Positions 45,385 to 55,400 of a stretch of DNA of 64,000 bases are shown here, piece by piece; positions within the stretch are counted from its first letter, which is position 1; each line of letters opens with the position of its first letter. The position numbers were made by a program, and so were the translations under genes. The stretch comes from G963663615 sp963663615 (GTDB lineage Bacteria > Bacteroidota > Ignavibacteria > Ignavibacteriales > Melioribacteraceae), in assembly GCA_963663615.1 (NCBI GenBank), contig OY760517.1, forward strand, positions 868,001 to 932,000, in the 5' to 3' direction. The notes below the pieces were generated by a model that worked only from the letters and a program-made list of their open reading frames with translations, searched no databases and was not told where the DNA came from.

Positions 45385-47202
45385 ATGAAGAAGGTTACTA
45401 TTGGCGTGTTGTTGTTCTTTTCCTTAATTTCAATTGTATCTGCACAGGATACCAGGAACGTTGTTCTTGAGTATGTTACCGGTACATGGTGTGGTTACTG
45501 TCCTTGCGGACATGAAATAATTCAAAATGATATACTTGAAGATTATCCTAAAACTATTATACTGGGCTATCATGGTGGTAGAAATGATCCGCTCCAATAT
45601 TTTTACGGCAATGCAATTCGTGGGTTAATGGGATTCGTCTCTTATCCCAGCGGTATAATTGACCGAACCAGTTCACCACAGAGTAGGGGTGTGTGGTATT
45701 CCAGAGTTATGAACCAGCAAAATGTTGCACCTGCAGTTAGAATTGAAACACAGAGGTCGTACAACGAAACTACCCGCAATCTTTATACGGTTGTAAAAGT
45801 TACAGCACTTGAAGACCTTAATGGAAGTTATTCTGTTAGTCTTGTACTTACCGAAGATGACCTTGTAGCAACACAAACAAGTTATAGCGGATGCCCGGCT
45901 GCGGGTGCAGGTTATGTGCATAATCATGTTGTACGTTCAATGCTGAATGGTGAAAGGGGAGAAACCTTCAGTTCCGGTTCATGGGCTACAGGTTCTGCAA
46001 AATCCTACGAGTTTGCTACAACAATTGATGAAGAGTTTATTGATGAAAATTGTCACTTGGTTGTAATGGTTTATAAGGAGAACAGTAATCTTCCTTATGC
46101 AAACATCCAGCAAGCAGAAGAGTATGATTTACTTGGTGGTGAAGACTTTAACGTTGTTGTTAATGAAGGTTGGAATCTTGTTTCTGTGCCTTATGAATTA
46201 TCTGATATGGCAGTTACAAGTGTATTCCCAAATGCTACATCATCTGCTTACGAGTTTTCAAACGGTTATTACACTGTTAATAATTTTGAAAAGGGTAAGG
46301 GTTACTGGCTAAAATTTGGGGAATTGGGGACCCACAATATGAGCGGTACCGGATTTACCGGTTCAGTTACACTTAATGAAGGTTGGAACCTTATTGGTGT
46401 TTATGATAAATCAGTTGATGCTGACCAGGTAACCACTGAACCAGCCGGAATAATTTCTTCTGTATTTTACGGTTTCAGTAACTCCTATGATGTTGCCGAA
46501 AACCTTAAAACCGGTAAGGGTTATTGGGTAAAAGCTTCTCAAAACGGTTCATTAAGCTTTGATGCAAATGCAGCAAAAAGCTCCGATGCCAAATTTTACG
46601 AAAGTTTACCCGGAATACTGGTTAAAGATGCTAACAACAAAACTCAAAAATTATACTTTTCAGTTAGTAGCAATGATGTTGCGAAAGCAGATATGCCACC
46701 ATTACCACCACAGGGTTTGTTTGATGTAAGATTTTCATCGGACAAGTTTGTTGAGGAAGCTAATATTGTAGCAGGTATTGAGCTTCAGGGTGTAAGCTTT
46801 CCAGTTACACTTATTACAAGCGGTATTGATTTAACCCTTACCGATAATAGTGGCAATAATTATACTTTGGAAAGAAATACCGAGGTTACCATCTCGAAAG
46901 AAAGCACTTCCTTTACTGTAAATACAATGCTAACACCGGAAAGTTTTGTATTGCATCAAAACTATCCTAATCCGTTTAACCCGGAAACAAAGATCAGTTT
47001 TGAGCTACCGTTCCAGGCAAATATTGAGCTGGCAGTTTACAATACACTTGGCGAAAAAATAGCTGTACTTGCTGATGGTTCTTACGAATCCGGCTCACAC
47101 GAAGTAACATTTAATGCCTCTGATGTTGCATCAGGAATCTATTTTTATAAACTTTCATCCGATGGTTTTGTGAAAACTAACAAAATGATACTTCTTAAAT
47201 AG
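45385..47202 (+). CDS. T9SS-exported Omp28-like protein with CxxCxC
   Basis: 605 residues. The signal peptide ends at about 20 (SAQ). A thioredoxin-like Omp28 domain follows with EYVTGTWCGYCPCGHEII (Cys36, Cys39 and Cys41) and continues to about 245 (HNHVVRSMLNGERGE). Two copies of a GWNL...GYW module lie at about 253-390 (VNEGWNLVSVPYEL; LNEGWNLIGVYDKS). Then comes ADMPPLPPQGLFDVRF, a phrase also found in the 52481 protein, and the T9SS sorting domain (QNYPNPFNPETKISF, NKMILLK). AGGAGG precedes the ATG. The CxxC on a surface-bound carrier suggests disulfide chemistry outside the cell; this is inference. Confidence 0.85.
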   Translation: MKKVTIGVLLFFSLISIVSAQDTRNVVLEYVTGTWCGYCPCGHEIIQNDILEDYPKTIILGYHGGRNDPLQYFYGNAIRGLMGFVSYPSGIIDRTSSPQSRGVWYSRVMNQQNVAPAVRIETQRSYNETTRNLYTVVKVTALEDLNGSYSVSLVLTEDDLVATQTSYSGCPAAGAGYVHNHVVRSMLNGERGETFSSGSWATGSAKSYEFATTIDEEFIDENCHLVVMVYKENSNLPYANIQQAEEYDLLGGEDFNVVVNEGWNLVSVPYELSDMAVTSVFPNATSSAYEFSNGYYTVNNFEKGKGYWLKFGELGTHNMSGTGFTGSVTLNEGWNLIGVYDKSVDADQVTTEPAGIISSVFYGFSNSYDVAENLKTGKGYWVKASQNGSLSFDANAAKSSDAKFYESLPGILVKDANNKTQKLYFSVSSNDVAKADMPPLPPQGLFDVRFSSDKFVEEANIVAGIELQGVSFPVTLITSGIDLTLTDNSGNNYTLERNTEVTISKESTSFTVNTMLTPESFVLHQNYPNPFNPETKISFELPFQANIELAVYNTLGEKIAVLADGSYESGSHEVTFNASDVASGIYFYKLSSDGFVKTNKMILLK

Positions 47203-47228
47203 CGAGTTCATTAGACAAAAAATTTATT

Positions 47229-47258
47229 ACCTCCCTACTATCAGCGGAGGTTGCTTTA
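47229..47258 (+). terminator. Weak hairpin between cluster genes
   Basis: ACCTCC (47229-47234) and GGAGGT (47246-47251) form a 6-bp stem followed by TGCTTT. It could attenuate transcription into the 47289 gene, but the stem is short and the T run interrupted. Confidence 0.4.
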
Positions 47259-47288
47259 ATATCTACATTTTATACACAGGAAACAGAA

Positions 47289-48767
47289 ATGAAAAAATAT
47301 TTACTACTAATTATTCTACTTGCCTCAATGGTTTCAGCACAAAGTTTTACATGGGAAGCCGATAGACAGGTAATTTGTGAAACTTTAGGTACCGAGTTTG
47401 TCTTCTATGTCGATATTACAAATACATCATCTGATGATTTAACTTTGGCATTTGTTAAGATGGAAAACGATTTACCGGACGGCTGGTATTCCTCTTTTTG
47501 TCTTGAAGTATGTTATCCCGATTTTTTGGATAGTGTAGCTACAACGGATGCATTCCAGAGTACACCACTTTTACCTGGTGAAACCAGAGAAATGAGTATT
47601 CACTTTTTTACCGGTGAAAATGATGGTACAGCCCACTTTAAAATGAAAGCTTTATCACTTTCCGGGGATAATACCGAATATGTAATAGATTTATACGGAA
47701 CAACAGAAGTAGCACAGGGTTCAAATGCCTTTACCTTTACGCCTGCTTCAACTACAGTTTCGGATATACCGGGCAGCGAACTTGTTTTTACTTTTGATGT
47801 ACATAATACTTCTCCAGTGCCACTTGAACTTAAATTTGCCAGAACACTTAATGAAATTCCAGTAGGCTGGAGCTCTTCTATGTGTATAGAAAATTGTTAT
47901 CCGCCTGATCTTGATACAATTAGCATGAACGAAGCTTTTGGTATGGATGCTCTTGCTCCGGATGAAACAGTTGAAGTTTCACTACATGTTTTTACCGATG
48001 GTAATGTTGGCTCCGGAGCATTGCAGGTTAAAGCTGTAAATCCTGCTTTAGCTGGTGATGAATACTCTGTTGATCTTAGTGCTTCAACAGAGGCAGCAAA
48101 CATAAATTTTACATTGCTTGATGATGGTACAACTTTAGCCGATACACTTAATAGCGAAATGGTTTTTACCATGCACCTTAAAAACAATTCAGAGGAAACA
48201 GTAACATTCGATTTGGTGAGAACCGAAAATGATCTTCCGGGTGACTGGACTTCATCATTATGTTTTGATGCCTGTTTTGCCCCTTTTGTTGATAGTGTAT
48301 CAACTACTTCCGAGTTTGCCAGCACTCCGTTTGCACCTGGTGAAGAGCGTGAAATATCGGTTCATGTTTTCCCTATGACCAACGAGGGAACCGGTACGGT
48401 TAGTGTTAAGGTTAAACCTTCCAACCAACCCGAAAACTATACTGAACTAACTTTTTCTGCAACTGCTTCTTTAACTTCTGTTAAACAAATTTCAGCACAG
48501 CCTGAAGAATATTTATTGTTGCAGAATTACCCAAATCCGTTTAACCCTTCAACAGTAATTGGTTTTTCAATAAAGGAAGCTGGTTTTACGAGCGTTGAAG
48601 TATATAATATTTTGGGTAAAAAGGTTGCTACTCTTGTTAATAGTAGTCTTGAAGCTGGTAACTATAAAGTAGATTTTAATGCATCGGCAATTGCAAGTGG
48701 TGTTTATATTTACCGAATTACTTCGGGGAGCTTTACCCAGACCAGAAAAATGATTTTGGAGAAATAA
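47289..48767 (+). CDS. T9SS-exported three-repeat protein with CxxxC pairs
   Basis: 492 residues. The signal peptide ends at about 17 (SAQ). Three Ig-like repeats of about 130 residues follow, each with the same phrase LPDGWYSSFCLEVCYPDFLD (Cys71 and Cys75), VGWSSSMCIENCYPPDLD or GDWTSSLCFDACFAPFVD. Each is followed by PGE or PDE and a beta strand. The pairs are spaced C-x3-C and should form one disulfide per repeat outside the cell. The T9SS domain ends the chain (QNYPNPFNPSTVIGF, RKMILEK). The stop overlaps the start of the TlpA-like gene (TAATG). The repeats have no catalytic look; they may be substrates or partners of the thioredoxins around them. Confidence 0.85.
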   Translation: MKKYLLLIILLASMVSAQSFTWEADRQVICETLGTEFVFYVDITNTSSDDLTLAFVKMENDLPDGWYSSFCLEVCYPDFLDSVATTDAFQSTPLLPGETREMSIHFFTGENDGTAHFKMKALSLSGDNTEYVIDLYGTTEVAQGSNAFTFTPASTTVSDIPGSELVFTFDVHNTSPVPLELKFARTLNEIPVGWSSSMCIENCYPPDLDTISMNEAFGMDALAPDETVEVSLHVFTDGNVGSGALQVKAVNPALAGDEYSVDLSASTEAANINFTLLDDGTTLADTLNSEMVFTMHLKNNSEETVTFDLVRTENDLPGDWTSSLCFDACFAPFVDSVSTTSEFASTPFAPGEEREISVHVFPMTNEGTGTVSVKVKPSNQPENYTELTFSATASLTSVKQISAQPEEYLLLQNYPNPFNPSTVIGFSIKEAGFTSVEVYNILGKKVATLVNSSLEAGNYKVDFNASAIASGVYIYRITSGSFTQTRKMILEK

Positions 48768-49255
48768 TGAAATACATATTAACATTCCTATTACTCACTA
48801 CTTTTATATTTGCACAGGATGTAAAACAGGCTCCCGATTTTGAGCTTGAAGACTTTGAAGGTGAAGTTTACGAATTGGCAGATTTTACAGGTGAAGGTCC
48901 GGTTATAATTAATTTTTGGGCAACCTGGTGCAAACCTTGTATTGCCGAATTTAAAGTTTACGATAAAATTTATAATGAATACAAGGATAAAGGATTACAA
49001 TTAGTGGCAATTTCGATTGATTCGGAAAGAAGTTTGCCAAAAGTTAAACCTTTTGTTAAATCAAACAATTATAATTTTAAAGTATTGCTTGATCCCGGTA
49101 TGGAAGCTGCCAGGAAATATTACGTAACAAACGTTCCTGTTACATTTTTACTTAATAAAAATGGTGAAATTGTATATCAGCACTCCGGTTATAAAAAAGG
49201 TGATGAAGCTAAATTGCTTAAAGCCATAAAAAAAGAACTTACGCCGAAAGGATAG
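48767..49255 (+). CDS. TlpA/ResA-like thiol-disulfide oxidoreductase
   Basis: 162 residues. A signal peptide (MKYILTFLLLTTFIFAQ) and a thioredoxin-fold AhpC/TSA-like domain with the active site FWATWCKPCIAEF (Cys55 and Cys58) are visible. Other family features are the ISIDSE turn and the cis-Pro loop NVPVTFLLNKNGEIV. It acts in the periplasm as a reductant or oxidant of exported proteins. The start overlaps the stop of the CxxxC repeat gene by one base and the next start lies 3 bp after its stop, so all three are translated together. That arrangement is the main evidence for a shared redox function. Confidence 0.95.
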   Translation: MKYILTFLLLTTFIFAQDVKQAPDFELEDFEGEVYELADFTGEGPVIINFWATWCKPCIAEFKVYDKIYNEYKDKGLQLVAISIDSERSLPKVKPFVKSNNYNFKVLLDPGMEAARKYYVTNVPVTFLLNKNGEIVYQHSGYKKGDEAKLLKAIKKELTPKG

Positions 49256-49258
49256 TAT

Positions 49259-50575
49259 ATGAAATTTCGCTATACCATAGTTTTGTTTTTGATTGCTGCT
49301 ACAAGTATTGCAGCACAAACTGTACGTAATAGCTTGCTTGAGTATGCAACAGGTACCTGGTGCTCGTCTTGTGCATGTAGTCATCAGGAAGTTTATGATT
49401 CAATTGTACCAAATTTTCCTAATACAATTGTTATTGCTTATCATGCTGGTAGTGCCGATCCGTTTTCTACCTTTACAGGAGATGATATTGTGCAAACACT
49501 TGGGTATGGTGGTTTACCGGGTGGTATTGTTGACAGGGTAACTTCTGTAATGGGATTAACTCATTGGTATGATGCTGTTGATGATATGGCTAATAATAGT
49601 CCGGGTGTTTCATTAAATCTGCAAACCAATTTTGATGAAACTACCAGAACATTTGATGTTGCCTTGAATATTACTGCACTAACGGATCTTAATGAACCGC
49701 ATAATGTTCAACTTGTTATTACCGAAGATAGCTTGATTGCTGACCAGGCGGGATCAGAATTTTGTCCTGGTGGAGATGAGTTTGTTCATAATAATGTTGC
49801 CCGCATGATGCTAAATGGTGTTGAAGGTGAGCAAATAAATAATGGTAACAACATATCAAACGGAACTGTAATTCCATATACTAAATCATTTGAACTTGAT
49901 GAGGGGTTGGTTTACAAAAATTGCAAACTGGTTGCTTTTGTTTACAGGTACTCACTACCACTCTCAAAAGCATACGTTCAGCAAACTACACTTGCCCGCG
50001 TAATTGAACCGGAGGTACCTGTTGAATTTGGAGTGTTAAGTGCCACGGTTAGTAATAATCTTGTTAACCTTAAATGGAATACCCATTCCGAGTTAAATAA
50101 CTCAGGATTTATTTTGGCACGTAAAACCGATGCCGGATTTGGTAATATGAAATTTGTAAAAGGTATGGGTACAACTACAAAGCCTAATCAATATATGTTT
50201 CAGGATGAGATTAAAGGTTATAGCGGAAGTGTAATCTACAGGTTATACCAGCAGGATTTTGATGGTACTATTACCATGCTTGAAGAATTAAACGTAGAAG
50301 TTAATGCTCCTGAAGAGTTTCAGCTTACGCAAAACTTCCCAAATCCTTTTAATCCGGAAACCGTAATCAGGTTTGGGTTACCTTTTTCTACCAAAGTTAA
50401 TCTTGAAGTTTACGATATTTTGGGTAATAGGATTATAACGCTGGTTAACCGGAAACTTGAGGCAGGTATTCATGATGTGAAATTTAACGGTTCTGCACTA
50501 ACATCAGGAGTTTATATTTACAAGCTTACTACCGAAAGTGGAACATTATCCCGAAAAATGACAATTTTAAAATAA
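49259..50575 (+). CDS. T9SS-exported Omp28-like protein, second copy
   Basis: 438 residues. Signal peptide to about 20 (AAQ). The Omp28/thioredoxin-like domain starts EYATGTWCSSCACSHQEV (Cys35, Cys38 and Cys40), the same layout as in the 45385 protein, and contains VHNNVARMMLNGVEGE. About 255-345 is a fibronectin-like module (VNLKWNTHSELNNSGFILAR). The chain ends in a T9SS sorting domain (QNFPNPFNPETVIRF, RKMTILK). It lacks the GWNL modules of its paralogue. It follows the TlpA-like gene by 3 bp and ends the transcript at the hairpin at 50589. Confidence 0.88.
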   Translation: MKFRYTIVLFLIAATSIAAQTVRNSLLEYATGTWCSSCACSHQEVYDSIVPNFPNTIVIAYHAGSADPFSTFTGDDIVQTLGYGGLPGGIVDRVTSVMGLTHWYDAVDDMANNSPGVSLNLQTNFDETTRTFDVALNITALTDLNEPHNVQLVITEDSLIADQAGSEFCPGGDEFVHNNVARMMLNGVEGEQINNGNNISNGTVIPYTKSFELDEGLVYKNCKLVAFVYRYSLPLSKAYVQQTTLARVIEPEVPVEFGVLSATVSNNLVNLKWNTHSELNNSGFILARKTDAGFGNMKFVKGMGTTTKPNQYMFQDEIKGYSGSVIYRLYQQDFDGTITMLEELNVEVNAPEEFQLTQNFPNPFNPETVIRFGLPFSTKVNLEVYDILGNRIITLVNRKLEAGIHDVKFNGSALTSGVYIYKLTTESGTLSRKMTILK

Positions 50576-50588
50576 AACCTATGCATAC

Positions 50589-50632
50589 AGCGGTAAACCT
50601 TGTTTGTGGTGATGGTTTGCCGCTTTTCTTTT
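50589..50632 (+). terminator. Rho-independent terminator
   Basis: AGCGGTAAACC (50589-50599) pairs with GGTTTGCCGCT (50614-50624), one wobble, then TTTTCTTTT. It ends the thiol-cluster transcript before the barrel gene, which begins 26 bp later. Confidence 0.85.
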
Positions 50633-50657
50633 AACTGGTAACTATAAGGTTTGTTTC

Positions 50658-52193
50658 ATGAAAACATTCAGGAAAATATTATTACTAACAATTCTACTAT
50701 TAAGTTTTACAGGATTATCGGCTCAGGATGTTAAACTTCCGGCAGGTCTCTCAATTTCAAATCATCTTGAATATGGTTATGATGTTGAGAAGGAACAGGA
50801 AATACTCGAGAACTGGTTGAATCTGGATTATCGTTACGGAATTTTTTCAACTGGTATCAGGTATGAAGTTTTTCAACCAAACGATCCAAATACATCAGTA
50901 AACAGGGGAAAGGAAAGGTATTCCGATATAGCTTACAAGTATCTTAGGGTTGCACTTGGTAAAAAGAAGCAGAAGCTGAACATAACGGTTGGTAATTTTT
51001 ATGCTCTTTTTGGCAGGGGTATGATTCTTAAGAGTTATGAGGACAGAAATGTTAGGATTGATAACAACCTTCTTGGTGCAAAAGTAGATGCGGTTTATGG
51101 TGATTTGAAGTTAACAGCTCTTTCGGGGATGCCCGAAAATATACTTGCCGAGCGTGATAACATAATTCATGCTGTTGATCTCGAGTATCGTTTACTTAAG
51201 CAATACAGGTTCGGTGGTACTTTTGCACTTAACCGCTCAACAAATACCAATGCTTCTACAACAAGGATGGCAGCTTTAAGGGTAAATCCCTCTTTCGAAT
51301 ATTTTGATATTTATGCCGAGTATGGAGTAAAGTTTAATGATGATGACCGTACGAGGATTTTTAATGACGATAAACTCTTTACCGGTGATGCAATTTATAC
51401 AAATCTTAATTTGTATTATGGTGGTTTTGGTGCATCACTTGAGTATAAAAAGTATGATAACTACCGCTTCAGCACTTCCGATAATTCAGTAAATTATAAT
51501 AATCCGCCTTCATTAAAGCGTGATCATACCTTTATTTTGTTAAACAGACACACGTCAGAGCTTGATCCGAACAATGAAGAAGGGGTACAGGCTGAACTTA
51601 ATTATAAGTTTAGTGATAACTTTGAGCTCAAAGCTAATTATATGTACACCCGCTATCTTGGGGCAGATAGCTATTATTATTTTAACAGATCAACCGCAAA
51701 TGTGGAAAAGGATAAATATCAGGAAGTGTTTGCCCAGGCAGAGTATCAGGTAAGTGACAAGCTTAATTTAATTGGTGCATACTCGTTCCAGGAAGAATAT
51801 GTTACCTTTACAAAATCCCAGACACCAATTATTGAGGCAAAATATTACCTTGATTCAAAAAACACAATAAAGTTTGGATTTGAACACCAGTGGGTATCTG
51901 ATCTTGATACTGATGAAAAGTATTATGATGATATTCTGGTACTTGAATTACTCCATTCACCAGCGTTTACTTTTAGTATTGTAACAGAAGTTCAGACTAA
52001 AGAGCCGGAGCCGGATAATGTAATACGAAAAGTTTGGAGTTTTGCACAAATAGGATATACTTTCTGGAACCATACCGATGTAAAACTATTATTTGGCACA
52101 CGACAGGAAGGTAATATTTGTATTGGGGGAGTATGCAGGTACGAGCCTGAATTCCGAGGGGTTGAGTTAAAAATGCAAACCAGATTATTTTAA
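50658..52193 (+). CDS. DUF6029-like outer-membrane beta-barrel protein
   Basis: 511 residues. Signal peptide to about 23 (LSAQ). The rest is a large barrel of repeated amphipathic strands (GLSISNHLEYGYDVEK, FGGTFALNRSTN, FGASLEYKKYDNYRF, FELKANYMYTRYLG) with a typical C-terminal aromatic end (LKMQTRLF). The last part has a CIGGVCRYEPEF phrase, which I recall from the Bacteroidota family DUF6029; the Cys pair would sit at or near the last strand. Near 120, NFYALFGRGMILKSYEDR is also family-like. Function unknown. The terminator upstream makes it a separate or partly separate transcript, but the same strand, adjacency and Cys pair link it to the thiol cluster. Confidence 0.75.
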   Translation: MKTFRKILLLTILLLSFTGLSAQDVKLPAGLSISNHLEYGYDVEKEQEILENWLNLDYRYGIFSTGIRYEVFQPNDPNTSVNRGKERYSDIAYKYLRVALGKKKQKLNITVGNFYALFGRGMILKSYEDRNVRIDNNLLGAKVDAVYGDLKLTALSGMPENILAERDNIIHAVDLEYRLLKQYRFGGTFALNRSTNTNASTTRMAALRVNPSFEYFDIYAEYGVKFNDDDRTRIFNDDKLFTGDAIYTNLNLYYGGFGASLEYKKYDNYRFSTSDNSVNYNNPPSLKRDHTFILLNRHTSELDPNNEEGVQAELNYKFSDNFELKANYMYTRYLGADSYYYFNRSTANVEKDKYQEVFAQAEYQVSDKLNLIGAYSFQEEYVTFTKSQTPIIEAKYYLDSKNTIKFGFEHQWVSDLDTDEKYYDDILVLELLHSPAFTFSIVTEVQTKEPEPDNVIRKVWSFAQIGYTFWNHTDVKLLFGTRQEGNICIGGVCRYEPEFRGVELKMQTRLF

Positions 52194-52220
52194 CTTTTTC
52201 TCCTGAATAATTTTTTCTGT

Positions 52221-52256
52221 AAACCCGGGTAATTTGTGATTATTCGGGTTTTTTTT
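52221..52256 (+). terminator. Rho-independent terminator after the barrel gene
   Basis: AAACCCG (52221-52227) with CGGGTTT (52245-52251) and further wobble pairs towards the loop, followed by an eight-T run. It lies 28 bp after the stop. Confidence 0.92.
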
Positions 52257-52480
52257 CGTTTAAAGCTTAAAGGAAGGTAGAAATAAGAAAATAAGAGATT
52301 TTCCCCCCTATTTAATGCCTAAAATTAAAGTTTTATTAATGTAAAGATTGTATTTAATCAGTAAGTATTTTATGTTTATACTTGTTGTAGTATAGTGTCT
52401 AAAATAATATTTTATTTGGGGATAAAGTACATTTCAAAAAATATATCCAATCACATTATTTATTAACTAAGGAGTTACTA

Positions 52481-55400
52481 ATGAAAAAAAATCTATTAAT
52501 GATTTTTGCTCTTCTGTTACTCGGAATATCTACTTCAACCTTTGCGCAGGTTACTGAATTTCCGTTTACTGAAGATTTTGAAGAAGGTGTAATGCCGCCA
52601 ACAGGTTGGACAAACCCTGATAGTCTTTGGACAGTGGGTACTGAATCTAACTCAGGTACTTATTGTGCACGCATTTCTTATACCCATGATGGAGATGCAA
52701 ATTTAGTGTCGCCAGAAATTGCGTTACCTGATAACTACAGACTTAAATTTTTCTGGAAAGATGATGATATTACTACTCCATCAGAAGTAGCTGCACATGA
52801 TACTACTTATGTTGAAATTACTACTGACGGTGGTACAACATGGACTACATTATCTTACCTTTCAACAGTTTCAAACCAAAGTGCTTACGAAGCTGAAGTT
52901 ATTGATCTTTCAGCTTATGGACAGCAAACTGTACAGATCAGATTTAGAGACGTAACTGATAAATCATATTCAGCTTATGGTACTGGTATTGATGATTTGG
53001 TTATTGAAGAAATATCAACTGATCCTCCAAGTGTTGCTACTTTAGTTTCACCTCAAGATGGTTTAACAGACGTACCATTAAATGTTACCTTAGAATGGGC
53101 AGCAGGTACTGGTGATCCTACTGGTTATAAAGTTTATTTTGATACTGTTAATCCGCCTGTTGCTGAAGTTTATGATGGTGAAAATACAACTTATGCAGCT
53201 TCGAGTTTAACAGAAAACACAACATATTACTGGCAGGTAGTACCTTATAATGATAACGGTAATGCTACTGATGCTCCTGTTTGGTCATTAACAACAATTG
53301 GAAGTGTTGTTGCAAGTTTTCCATTCGCTGATGATTTCGAAACTGGTGAATTAGATGTAATTTGGCAGAAATATAATGGTCTTTATACAGGAACACAGAT
53401 TAGTGCTGTTGGTGTTGATAACAGTTACTGTGTTGATATGTATGCAGATAATAGTGATTTTACTACTCCAAGTGATATCGAGGATGCATGGGCAAATGCT
53501 CAGTCTGGTGAAATCAATGCCGAATGGACACACTATATTGATTTAGCCGTTGATCTTTCAACTGCTACACTTCCACAGCTTAAATTCCAATATTCACTTG
53601 GTTATCAGTATAATGATAATTACAATAACTTCTGGGTTCTTGCTCAGGGTGCAGATAAAGAATGGACTGAATTATTAGCGGTTCAGACTAATGGCGCCAC
53701 AGTTGATTTTACTGATTTTGAAGCAGACCTTTCAGCTTATGCTGGTGGTGAAGTTACTTTAAGGTTCTTTCATAACAGTAAATACATGAATAACTACCTG
53801 TTTTTTGATAATGTTGAAATAGGTGAAATGCCTCAGGAAACTGTTAGCTGGGCTAACCTGCAGTGGCCAGGTACTCATACAATGGCAGAAGGTGATACCT
53901 TAACTGCTTATGCCCAGGTTTGGGAAGATGGCGTTACTAATCCTGATGGTGCTGATGATAATATTCAGGTTTGGTTTGGTGTTTCTACTGAAGATACTGA
54001 TCCTTCTACATGGGAAAACTGGATGGAAGCTGAGTACAATGCTCAGGTTGGAAATAATGATGAATATAAGGCTGCTTTTGGTTATAATTTACCAGCAGGT
54101 ACTTACTATTATGCTTCAAGAGTAAGATATAATGGTGGTCCTTATGTTTATGGTGGTTTCAGTGGTGGTTTCTGGAACGGTACAGATAACGTAAATGGTG
54201 TTTTAACTATCGATCCACTTGTTATTAGCGAATTCCCTTATACTGTGGATTTTGAAGATGGTATGATGCCTCCAGCTGGTTGGACAAATGTTGATGACCA
54301 TTGGACATTAGGTTCAGAATCTTATGCTGGTGACTATTGTGCACGTATTTATTATTCTCATGATGCCACAGATGGTGCAGTTTTACAATTTCCAAAAATT
54401 TCTCTTCCTGAAATGGTAAAAATCTCCTTCTTCTGGAAAGATGATGATATTACTTTAGCAGGAAAAGGTACAGATGTTAATTCTGAAAAAACTGCTTATC
54501 TAAAAGAAATGGAAGATCGCGGTATTGAAGTTGCTGGTCATGATACCACATTCTTTGAAATTTCAACTGATGGTACAGAATGGACAACCTTATCATACTT
54601 GTCTGCAGCCTCTAACCAGTCAGTTTATTCACAGGAAGTTATTGATCTTTCAACTTATGGAAACTCGGATGTTTATTTAAGATTCCGTGATGTTACCAAT
54701 TCTACAAACAGTGCTTACGGTACTGGTATTGATAACATTACCATTGAAGAAGTTCTTGTAACAGTTCCTGGTCCTGCTACTAATAGCTATCCGGATGATG
54801 AAGCAACTAACGTATTTGTATTCCCAATACTTTCATGGGATGCCGGTGAAGGCGAACCAACTGGTTACAAACTATACTTTGGTACAGATGAAACTCCAAC
54901 TACCGAAGTTTATGATGGTGCCGAAGAAGAATGGTTAACCGAAACTTCTCTTGCATTTAGCACTACTTACTACTGGCAGGTAGTTCCTTATAATGCTGAA
55001 GGTTCTGCTGATGCTGCCGAATGTCCGGTTTGGTCTTTCACTACAATGGCTGACCCAACAATTATGCCTGGTTTTATGGAAACATTTGAAAATGGTGTTC
55101 CTCCAACTGGCTGGACTAAATATGTTGGTTTGTTAACTGAAGACTCAGAACTTTTAACCTCAACTTATGGCTGGATTTCAGATGACTTTGGTAACGTTGT
55201 AACAGACCCTGCTAATAAATCTGCCCGTGTTAACGTTTATGGCTCTTCAAGATATCACTGGATCATGACTCCTCCAGTTGATCTTGGTACTGACAGAGAA
55301 GATTTATATCTTTCATTTGATTACTCACTAACAGCTTACGGTACTACTGCTTCTGCCGAATTAGGCGAAGATGACCTAGTTGCTGTTGTTATCTCAACTG

